64,000 nt of DNA from Anseranas semipalmata (Eukaryota; Chordata; Aves; Anseriformes; Anseranatidae): the NCBI GenBank assembly GCA_013399115.1, contig VXAA01001244.1, positions 1,211,862-1,275,861 on the forward strand, in the 5' to 3' direction. Positions within the stretch are counted from its first letter, which is position 1. Each line of letters opens with the position of its first letter. The position numbers and the translations under genes were made by a program. The notes beneath the pieces are model-generated. The model was not told the DNA's origin. It did no database searches and saw only the letters and a list, made by a program, of their open reading frames with translations. Positions 55,801 through 64,000 of the stretch are shown in pieces.

Positions 55801-57885
55801 AATTTTAATATCCTTTAGACTTTCAAATCCAAACCATGGTGTCAAAAGTGTTATTTTTTGTCTTTAAGATAGTACGGGATTCTCTGAGAAACTGTGCCAA
55901 AATTTGTCTTTACATCTATGATAAGAGATGCTTATGTGGAGCAACTTGCAGAAGTTTAGAACTCCACTAGAAACAAATCCTGGTAAGATAGCATTCTATT
56001 AGGGGTTACTCAGCAATTACAATCACATTATTACAAAATGGAAAGACACAGAAGAGCACAGTGAAGTAATGAAAAATGAAATTGAACTTCAAGACAAGGC
56101 AGTTGTGCATTCTAGTCTTACCGGTCCAATGATCACCCACCCACCATAACCTTTGAATTACCAAATAAACATTTTGGAAGGAAAACAAAAAAGAAACAGT
56201 AAAAAGCTTTACCTTCTTTTTATTTGGAGCAGACACATTTGATTTAATTTGAGTAAGTGTCTTCAGCAGAAATTTTGAGTCATCTGGGGACTGTGTAATC
56301 TTCTCTGGCTTGTTTATCCCAAAGTGGTGCTTTTTACAAAGCTGAGTAATAACGATATTGAATTAAAGCCAATATTTAAATACTCTCTAGAAAATTCAAG
56401 GAAATTTTAATGAGAGTCCACAAAGTTCACAAACCTAGGGAAGATTCTCTGAAACACAGGGGGATCATACAGGTTTCCATCTATAGCATAATTCTCTTCC
56501 TCCTCCTTTTAATAAAAGCCATTTTCCCCTGTGATTGTTTGTCTGCCTCTGTTTGAGGTGAGTGGAGTATCCAGACCCACCTCAGCTTACCACAAAGCCT
56601 TTAAAGTAACTTAGTATTATTCACTTGTACTGTTTTTTCCCTTTAACCATTCTCTTTTGGAAAAATCTGCAACATTTAAAGTAAGGGTTTCCCTTCAAGC
56701 CAAGTTATAGAATTAATATCCCAAAACAGGATGTAAACAAGAGCATCCACAAAAAAAGCATATGCCCTCCTGATTCAAAGGACAAAGATATGAAAGCTTC
56801 TCCCTGCAAAAAGCACACATGAAGTCCTATCCTATATAGATATTCAGGGATAATAAACTCAGAAGTAACTGAGTTGAAGGTACTTGGCAAAGGGCACTGT
56901 AACTCTGAGTTCTTATACAGGTTTCTAGGCACAGAAACATCTAGTGGATGTGGTATGTCCTTGCCTTCATGACTCAGTCTGGTGTTCACAGAACCTGAAG
57001 AACAGGTAGATATGATCTCTGGGTTTAGTCATATTCTTGGATCCCAGACCCATCATTTGGGAGGTAGAGGTATTAGGTTCTAACGCGCAGACTGCGAAGT
57101 AGTGCTTCAGCAGCTTTTTATGCTCTTGCAGTCCCACCATAGAGTTTTAGATCCCATGTTACTTTTTCCCTCTTCAGAAAAAATTCTCATTCTGTCACAT
57201 AGCCACTGTAGAGTTTATTGCAAGCTCCACCAGCCCACACACACACACTCACAAAAAGCCCGCATCCTTAAGACAGAATCATTCTCCCAATAGTCCACTA
57301 ACTACAAAGATCTACACTGTGAAGTCTTAGGATTTAATGACTAAGGTGGCAAGATTTTCAGTAGGAGGTGATCAAGAGGTTTAAAAAAATTAGTAATACC
57401 ACCACCACACAAAACAAGGATCCTGTCCTAATCTACACCTTTGTTCTTTTAGATGATTCCAGCAGATTCAGTTCTGTCCTCAGGTGATCTGCTGCTAAAT
57501 TATAATAAAATTTGTTCTGGTGTGGTATTTTTACAGGTCTTCAATGAAATCTGGGCATCATTTTATCCTGATTTCCCTTCCTATCACATCTTGTGATTTC
57601 AATTAAATCAGTTTCATTCAAAGCAGCATTTCAGGAAGTGTTCAATATTTCCACATACACCACAGAGGCATGTGTTTAACTTATTTCACATTTATATTTC
57701 ACTGAAATAGAAAGGAAAAACATCATGATTTATTGAAAATAATCATACCTCCAATTCCAGATCCTGAGGTTCTGTTTCAGAAAGTGGAATCACTGCAATT
57801 TTTGTTATTTTGCATACCTCATGGTCTCCTGGAAGTTTGCCAATCAATGCTTTCTGACGAATTAGAAGTAGCCACCATGGTAAAT
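39730..57885 (-). CDS. INPP5F: INPP5F (Sac2, inositol polyphosphate 4-phosphatase), exons 3–20
   Basis: Eighteen coding exons give about 1,068 residues plus a TAG stop (human protein 1,132). Exons 5' to 3': 57749-57885, 56213-56341, 55333-55500, 54975-55031, 54301-54499, 53384-53563, 52962-53029, 52445-52569, 51039-51116, 50208-50328, 48068-48196, 46530-46647, 45808-46006, 44914-44985, 44745-44818, 43338-43466, 42507-42594, 39730-40864. Phases all agree. The Sac domain ends with the catalytic CMDCLDRT (CX5RT) in exon 12. The hSac2 homology domain spans exons 15–19, and a long Ser-rich tail fills exon 20. The family enzyme dephosphorylates PI4P on early endosomes and recycling membranes. Exons 1–2, encoding about 60 residues, lie past 64,000. 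One intron is GC–AG. Confidence 0.96.
42507..42594 (-). CDS. INPP5F: INPP5F exon 19
   Basis: 88 nt. It encodes [29 protein letters not shown]. Acceptor is ATTTTAG, donor GTAAGT; it ends within an Arg codon. Confidence 0.94.
43338..43466 (-). CDS. INPP5F: INPP5F exon 18
   Basis: 129 nt. It encodes [42 protein letters not shown]. Acceptor is TTTTCCTCAG; donor GTTTGT, as for exon 15. Confidence 0.95.
44745..44818 (-). CDS. INPP5F: INPP5F exon 17
   Basis: 74 nt. It encodes [24 protein letters not shown]. Acceptor is TTTTTTTCCTAG, donor GTAAGA; it ends in phase 1. Confidence 0.95.
44914..44985 (-). CDS. INPP5F: INPP5F exon 16
   Basis: 72 nt. It encodes [23 protein letters not shown]. Acceptor is CTTTCCTTAG, donor GTAAGT; it ends in phase 2. 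Confidence 0.95.
45808..46006 (-). CDS. INPP5F: INPP5F exon 15, start of hSac2 domain
   Basis: 199 nt. It encodes [66 protein letters not shown]. Acceptor is TTTAATCTAG; donor GTTTGT is weak at +3. It ends in phase 2. Confidence 0.95.
46530..46647 (-). CDS. INPP5F: INPP5F exon 14
   Basis: 118 nt. It encodes [39 protein letters not shown], the end of the Sac domain. Acceptor is GTGTAACAG, donor GTAAGA. Confidence 0.96.
48068..48196 (-). CDS. INPP5F: INPP5F exon 13
   Basis: 129 nt, phase 0. It encodes [49 protein letters not shown] and YAGTAALK are conserved after the active site in Sac proteins. Donor is GTAAAG. Confidence 0.96.
48197..50207 (-). other. INPP5F: GC–AG intron of INPP5F
   Basis: The donor reads CAG|GCATGT and the acceptor CAAATTTCAG. 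Phase 0 on both sides joins VVMEQQ to [11 protein letters not shown] as in vertebrate INPP5F. Using the GT three bases later would break the frame. About 2.0 kb, AT-rich, otherwise featureless. Confidence 0.88.
50208..50328 (-). CDS. INPP5F: INPP5F exon 12, catalytic Cys exon
   Basis: 121 nt. It encodes [48 protein letters not shown] is the Sac phosphatase active-site loop (CX5RT); its first Cys is the nucleophile in the family. It ends at CAG followed by GCATGT, so the next intron has a GC donor. Confidence 0.96.
51039..51116 (-). CDS. INPP5F: INPP5F exon 11
   Basis: 78 nt. It encodes [25 protein letters not shown]. Acceptor is TTATTTTAG, donor GTAGGT; it ends within a Trp codon. Confidence 0.95.
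52445..52569 (-). CDS. INPP5F: INPP5F exon 10
   Basis: 125 nt. It encodes [41 protein letters not shown]. Acceptor is TTTGAACAG, donor GTAAGA; it ends within a Cys codon. Confidence 0.95.
52962..53029 (-). CDS. INPP5F: INPP5F exon 9
   Basis: 68 nt. It completes a Ser codon and encodes [22 protein letters not shown]. Acceptor is CCTTGTAG, donor GTGAGG; it ends in phase 0. Confidence 0.93.
53384..53563 (-). CDS. INPP5F: INPP5F exon 8, Sac domain
   Basis: 180 nt. It encodes [40 protein letters not shown] and [23 protein letters not shown] and RGSVPVFW are classic Sac-domain motifs. Acceptor is TTTCTCCTAG, donor GTAAGT. Confidence 0.96.
54301..54499 (-). CDS. INPP5F: INPP5F exon 7, Sac domain
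   Basis: 199 nt. It encodes [20 protein letters not shown], an acidic Ser-rich [19 protein letters not shown] loop and the Sac motif [15 protein letters not shown]. Acceptor is TAACCTGCAG, donor GTAAGG. Confidence 0.95.
54975..55031 (-). CDS. INPP5F: INPP5F exon 6 (57 nt)
   Basis: Nineteen codons: [19 protein letters not shown]. Acceptor is TTTAAACAG, donor GTGAGT; phase 0. FFWN is a Sac-domain signature. Confidence 0.95.
55333..55500 (-). CDS. INPP5F: INPP5F exon 5, start of Sac domain
   Basis: 168 nt, phase 0. A charged helix ([20 protein letters not shown]) precedes the conserved [17 protein letters not shown]. The following [13 protein letters not shown] differs from the mammalian sequence. 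Donor is GTAAGT. Confidence 0.94.
56213..56341 (-). CDS. INPP5F: INPP5F exon 4
   Basis: 129 nt, phase 0. It encodes [39 protein letters not shown] and a basic NKKK. Acceptor is ATTACTCAG, donor GTAAAG. Confidence 0.94.
57749..57885 (-). CDS. INPP5F: INPP5F exon 3
   Basis: 137 nt. It encodes [46 protein letters not shown]. Acceptor is TTTCTCCAG, donor GTATGA. It needs a preceding exon ending in G, which is outside the window. Confidence 0.95.
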
Positions 57886-60800
57886 CTGGAGAAAGATTAG
57901 TAAAGGCTTACTGTAAAGTCATTTACTTCGAATAATCTGTCAGAAATTTTTCTCCCAGGGTAAAACCCTTACCAGAAACTATTTGACTAGAAGAGTCAGT
58001 CCAGTGAATGATTTGCTGCTGCCATGTTCTGCTATTATGGCATTACAATGACAAAACAAAAAAAGCACTTATTCCACTTCTAACAAAAAGACATACTTTC
58101 ACAGAATTACTTGTTAAAGGTAAAGCTATCACTGCTTTATCTGTAGCAATTAGGCTATGTCTAGGATGATGAACATACCCAGTGGAATGCACTACCACAA
58201 ACGGTGATGCAACTTAAGAAGAGTTGGAGATCAGCAGGCAGCAAGCTATGATTTTCCCTTCATACCTTCTGTTGTACGGAAGACAGCAACAGAAGACAGA
58301 CACGGGTAACATCTATTTAGAAGACTCGTGAGCAGCAAAATCTGGTGAACAAACATGGACTTGTTTATAAAAAAGCTCACACAGCTTTAAAGCTTCACAT
58401 CATTCCTGATGTGCATGCATTTAAGTGGTGTTGAAATTAATGAGCCAAAGATTAATGAAGATATTTGTAATAGCTGCATTCTATACACATTCAGTCCACA
58501 ACACTAAATAAACAAACACTACCACCACTGAATAGTGCCTGCACATTAGTTTCCTTGGCTAAATCAGTGGCAGGCTAGTTGTACGCTGGGATTTTAAGAG
58601 TCAAGAGTGAAAGGTCTGTTAAAAGAGATGGAAGAGGTACAGAAAGCCTTAAAGACAAACTCACCATTTCTCCCAACTGAGAAGTCCTATACAAGCATTA
58701 AAGCTTGCTCTAGCAGACTTTAATATGCCTCCACACTTGTGATAGTAGATTGTGTCATGTATTATTATGCTTTGGAATACAATATCCAGCTTTTGGAACA
58801 TCTATTTAGAGGCTTTATAGCAAATGCAAAGCTTGTTTTCCTTGCTCAATAAATTCTAAGCAGTATTTTAGCCTTCAAGTTAAGGAAAAAAAACAAGATA
58901 AAGTGTTTAATTTACAGGACACACAATCTTCTCAATATACTTTCAGCATAGAGTTAAAGCTTCCGAGTTGTGAGCATCTTTCCAATTAAGTCTTCAACAT
59001 TTCTGCCCAAAGCAGACCATGTGTTTAAGCAAGTTTGTTCACATAAAGAAAATACTCATTGTAAATACACTGCTGTGCATCATCACAATCCTTCCTTATT
59101 TCGCTTCTTTATCACTATCTTTAGTAAAGTGACATGCTTACTACATGGGGCACTAAGAAGCTTTTAAAAGTCACAGCTTCCCAGAACTACAAATGTGCTG
59201 TGACAACCAGAGGCTGTCCCCAAAAGGGGAGAGGGAGGGAGAGAAGGAGGAAAAACTCATGGACTGCTTGTTAATTCATGCAATCTTCTAAGATGAATCC
59301 TGCACTACTGCCTGAACACAGCATCAAAATCATGATCTCTGTAGGATCAGAGAAAATTCAAGCTGGAAGGGATCTCTGGATGTCACCCCCCTCAAGCAGG
59401 GTCAGCTATAAGGTCAGACCAAGTTATTCAACACTGTCACATATGCATAGTCTCCTAAAAACTGGGTGAACCACACTATTGTTGGCCAATGGATAAAAGG
59501 TAAGGGCACGAGAATGCCAGCAGACACCAGCAGGTCAGTTATCCTTTCTGACAGCAGGTGATGGAATAGCTGCTTTGTACAGGTGCAAGCAATGCAACTC
59601 GGAACACCTGCCTTCACTTTGTAACCATGGGGTAAGGTGAAAGTAATAAATGGCAGCTGAAGAAAACAGGACAGAAATTCTATGCGACAATCTAAGAAGA
59701 TCAATGAATACACAAGAAAATCCTTTTAAAAGAGAAATTGAAGCATCAAAAACACACCAGAAGGGATAAAGACCTTATCTGTTGCATCTGAAAAGGTCTA
59801 GATTTTCCCATATTGCTTTCCAGTAGGCAAAACAATCAGGTCTCTGGAAGCCCAACACATTCCAAGCTTAACAGAAGGGCAGTAAGTAGAGCATCCAGAC
59901 ATTCTTGCCGGCACTACTATAGTCTCATTTATTCCCACCTAGAGAAAGTTAATCCCAAATGCACTCCTACGAGATCAGTACATCAAACTGATGTTTTTCA
60001 AGGAAGGATACCATCTAGAGCTCAAACAAAATAATCAATGAGACCCTTAAAAAAGAAAGTAAAGTACATCATATTAACAAGCGCTGGTAGCAGTAAACAA
60101 GAACTTAATACAGCCAAGTGAGTTCTGTATCCTTTGAGTGCATTTAAAAAAAAAAAAAAGGGACTTGGTCATCTTGGCATTTGTTTCAAAATTCCATTTG
60201 TATTATGGCCAGAGCCAAAGAATGTTGAAAGAAAACAGGAGTTTCCTGGCAGATCAAAAGGAAACAGTCCAAAAGCAATGATGCAGATAAAGTACGCCCT
60301 GAAATAAAAGCTTCAACAGCAGCCATAGAAGCTTATTGTAATTGCCAACCACATCTAGATAACTGAACCTGCCAATAGAGTATGTGCTTCTGCAGTTAAA
60401 AAAAGTAGTTCTGTAAAGCATCTTGTTTTTATTATTTTTTAAATGGAAGAGACTGCTTACTGCCTGCCCAACACAGGAGGTACGGTACATACAGGGGAAG
60501 AACACTACAGCCATATGTCATTGCAGAAAACTGTATGTTTTAAGTCATCCATCTCAAGACCTAATGTTCTTTTTACTGGTTTATGAACTATGGCAGAGCA
60601 GAGGGCAACAACTGATTTAAAGTACTGTAAAGTAAGCCATTACCTCTCATTCCTCATTGAAACAGGAATTCAGCTCTGCTTTTGCTTTACTGTCAGCATG
60701 CCACTGCCGTTTAAGTTATTTTCTAACATTTCCCAAACAATCTAGCATTGAATTTCCCCAAGTGCCTTTTTTGCAGTAACTTGTCTAAAACTGCCTAAGT

Positions 60801-63800
60801 TTACTATAAATGACACTTTTTGCAAGTGTTTTGATTCTAGCCAAGAAATACTATGGTACTTTTTTCTTATTTTTGTTAGTTGAAGAAATTTAAATGAAAG
60901 CAAAGAGAATGTTTTAAGTTGATTGGATGAAGTTAGAGACAGCAGCAGTTGCATTTCACTGAAGATATTTCAGATCATAGAATCATATGATACTTCAGAT
61001 GCTAAACCACTTACTGTTTCTATCAAGATTCAATGGCATGCTAACAAAAAAAGCTTTCCTTTCCTGGGGACTGGGAGGGAGGAATTTCACTTCCCTTCTG
61101 TTCAGAGAGTCTATGGAAACTTGCCAGCAGTGTTTAACCCAGGTCTTAATTAACCAGCATAGGAAAAGCACACCAAACCGATAAGAGTGCAGACATTAAA
61201 CCGCATTTTGACCACAAAATAGAAAAATGTATCACTGCAACAAAGGAGTTAAGTGGAATTTGGCTGGCACTGGCTAGGAAATCCAGCTTTGTAGTGCTAG
61301 GATATGCTCACTATAATACTGGGTATCTAACTATAACCAATGTTTGGTTAACTCACTATGTAAAGTCTAATCAAGAGCGATTAGAACTTCTACATGGGAC
61401 TTACACCACTGAAAAATACACCTGAACAAGCAAACTGTACTACCTGCAGTAACCTCAGTAATTAGAAGCCAAAGTTCTTCCAAAGTGAAGGAAAAGTCAA
61501 AATTGTTAAAGCAAATCAGTAAATCTCAACTAAGAATTTAATTTCAGGCTACTATTACTACTTTAGTGGATAAAATGTGTACTTTCAGTTCTAACAACTT
61601 CTTTCTAGTTATGTACTAGAATTTCAACTAAAGGAAATTGAATGGCTATACTTAAGTTTTGTGTGTGTATACACTAATTTAATTGTAAAACATAGGATTA
61701 ATATTTTGTAATGGAGACCATGTTTATGCAAGAGATGTTCTCCTTAAAGAGGCAAGCACATGCAGAGACTATTCTAATTGTGTATATACACACCCCAAGA
61801 AAACTTACTGAAATATAACATCATATGCTATCTTCACAATACATCTTAAAATTCTTTCCCTTTTGTATTCCTGTTTTATTCCACATTTTCTTACTCATCA
61901 TCTTGGGATGGGCCAACAGAGGGTAAAGAGACCGTATCCTAGCATTCAAGTATTCTATTACCATTCCACCCCCAACCCCAAAAGCATCCGACTGTTTAAT
62001 GAACTTCAGTATTGGGGAAGAACCCAAAGATACATTAAGTAGAATTTCATCTCAGAAATGAGTGCACAATTATGTCCAGATGTACAACTGATCCTCCCAG
62101 GTCAAGAATTCTTTAAAGAATTAGAAAAGACATGCAATATTGGCTAGCTAGTTTCTCACAAGACTGTTTCCCTGCCAAGAGAGCTTTTCTACAAATCCTG
62201 CTGTGCTAGGCCAGCAATAGAGCCAGCAAGATTAAGAGTAAATGAAACCCCATTCCAAGTTACAGCAATTTGGCAGTTGTCAATGCTAAATTAAGAATGC
62301 CCCTGTAGTCAGTCTTAGGTTATTTCAAGGTCATCTTAGGACTACTGCAGCATGCTTACATTAAGCAAATCCTCCAAGAATATGTAAGGATCCATGTCCA
62401 AGATGGAGTGAATGCAAGCTTAGCAACAGTTTGAGAGTGTACTGGTAGCAACTTTAATACTTAAAGTTATTTAAAGTTTTCAGTATTAGTCAAGAAGATG
62501 CTGAGCAGCAGAACAAGCCCATACAGGACTAGTTAGCCAAAGAGCTTCAAAATAAGTGTTCTGATCCTTGTAGTCCAGGAAGGGAAGGGAAGGGGTGGGG
62601 GGGAAGAAAGGAGGGAAGAAATCAGAGCAAAAAGTCCTCCTGTTCCTGTTGACACATGTGAGGTCTGGGAAAAAAAAAAGCATTTCATCCAGCTTTCAAA
62701 GCCCAATCCTCTTACCAAGTATAGAGATAACGGTCCAGCACTGTTAAATATTTATACAACTCTTGCTGATAAAGTTTCCAGGTGACAAAGATTGATACAC
62801 AAATAAGTAATGAAGACAGGTTACTGTTACAGTGTTAGATGACTCGGCTAGAGGATTACATAAAACTACACTTAAAAATAATCAAGCAAGAGTTCATTGA
62901 CAATTGTAGGTTTAAGACCTATGTAAGCCATTTCAGTCAGCCCTCTTATTTTGACTGCAACCCAATGAGGACACATTAGTAACTGTCAGCAGATAGAAGG
63001 GAGCAAGAGGTTTCAGCAGAAGAGTAAGGATAAATAACTAGAGACAGTATCTTTCCTTAGACACTTAAGCACCAGAAAATTGATGTCTGTCTACAGGACA
63101 GTTGTATCACTAACGTGCCTCAATATGCACAACAAGAAGGATGGTCTACAAGCAGTTTGTGATGTGTTACTTGAACAAGGCAAAGAAACAAAATGCCACC
63201 ACTGGCCTAAGCAGCAACTGAATGGAGTGCCTGGATGAGCGTAACTGACCCAGTAGCTCTAAAGAACATATAGAAAGACAACCAGATATCAGGCTTATTA
63301 CCCGATAATCTTAATTTACCTGACAAAAGCAAGCTGGCACTTGTTAAAGTGTCACATGCTGGGGAGTTTTAACTCAGCTTTCCTAAGCAGAATCTCCTCA
63401 CAGTAAGCACACGGGCAAGGATATTCAGTTGCCATGATACAGGAGAACTTCCAGAAAGCATTTGACAACAAGGTCTCCCCCTTCAAAGGCTTTTATAGGA
63501 GGCTCCCTAGAGAGAAAGGGGAAGGCCTTTGTGTACTTAAATGCTTGGTTAACAAACACAAACATGTTAAAAGCAAGCATGGAGCATTTTCCCACAGCAG
63601 AAAAAGGTCATTACTGGAGTTCAGCCATCATTCATCTATTTGTTATGGACAGGACATGCTGAACAGCACAGATGGCCTGGATGAGAAGAGAAAGCATCAG
63701 AGAAAGGCAGACTCTGAACCACTTCATATCATCAGATCAGGAAGGACAGCTGAATAGATCTGTAGAAGGAGGACAGAAAAACATCAGGTGAAATTCAAAG

Positions 63801-64000
63801 AAGATCAAGTGATGCAACTGGAAAGGGGAAGTGATCATAAGCTTTAGAAAAGAGATGAGCTCTGAACTATTTCCTCAGAAGTGAGACCTAGGGGTTACAG
63901 TGGCTATGAAGCCAACTATTTCCCAGAACTAGATCCGTCATACCGTCACACAGTAGTATAACCGTCCCCGTTTTCCTTCTTTCTCTACTGCTAGCGTGCC
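57886..64000 (-). other. INPP5F: INPP5F intron 2 (partial)
   Basis: The rest of the window upstream of INPP5F exon 3. I looked for exon 2 (its conserved WNPICLGLVEG-type sequence) on this strand and did not find it, so exons 1–2 lie beyond the window. It contains one recognisable CR1 fragment (59338-59440), a GA-rich run near 59226-59252 and a G/A-rich run near 62578-62620. Confidence 0.7.
59338..59440 (-). mobile_element. Degenerate CR1 LINE fragment
   Basis: The plus strand reads AAGCTGGAAGGGATCTCTGG, then CCCCCCTCAAGCAGGGTCAG and AAGGTCAGACCAAG. This is the CR1 3' region in minus orientation with substitutions. An AATCATAGAATCAT-like tail trace at about 60974-60988 may be another remnant. 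Confidence 0.7.

Noticed and set aside
57960..58060. Possible additional INPP5F exon with GTAAGG-like donor near 57,972
   Set aside because: The frame has early stops and does not resemble the expected exon 2 sequence.
1..64000. tRNA, rRNA, snRNA, microRNA, CRISPR or viral elements
   Set aside because: None recognised by eye on either strand. Subtle intronic snoRNAs cannot be excluded without covariance-model searches.

Overview
This is a vertebrate nuclear genomic window, almost certainly from a bird. It holds three large, intron-rich, single-copy genes with short exons and GT–AG introns, and fragments of CR1-type LINEs with the characteristic avian 3' end (ATTCTATG-like tail). There are no operons, bacterial genes, CRISPR arrays or phage modules. 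Gene names rest on clear protein-level recognition of nearly every exon; splice sites were placed by hand from reading frame, exon phase and consensus.

Layout. (1) Positions about 1–19,000, minus strand: SEC23IP (p125, a Sec23-interacting phospholipase-A1-family protein of ER exit sites), coding exons 2–17. (2) 18,870–19,768: an 899-base assembly gap inside a very GC-rich CpG-island-like segment. It lies between the divergent SEC23IP and MCMBP genes and must hide both first exons and their shared head-to-head promoter. (3) 20,600–34,986, plus strand: MCMBP (MCM2–7 complex binding protein), exons 2–16 including the stop codon. (4) 35,250–38,230: a short intergenic region between two gene 3' ends, with a second small gap (35,631–35,714) flanked by near-identical sequence and a CR1 copy. 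(5) 39,730–57,885, minus strand: INPP5F (Sac2, inositol 4-phosphatase), exons 3–20 including the stop codon. From 57,886 to the end of the window is INPP5F intron 2; exons 1–2 lie beyond it. The order SEC23IP–MCMBP–INPP5F, with these relative orientations, is that of human 10q26.

Functionally the three genes are unrelated neighbours: ER-to-Golgi export, replication-licensing-complex handling, and endosomal phosphoinositide turnover. The only likely shared control is the bidirectional SEC23IP/MCMBP promoter.

Most interesting points: an apparent U12-type AT–AC intron in MCMBP (23,494–24,867) with a matching branch-point motif; a GC–AG intron in INPP5F right after the catalytic exon; an unclear SEC23IP C-terminus, where a weak donor competes with a short in-frame terminus; an unassigned protein-like open frame at the left edge; a TG/TA/TTTA microsatellite that forms the polypyrimidine region of a SEC23IP splice acceptor; and a likely assembly artefact around the small gap. 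I see no evidence of a previously undescribed gene system here.
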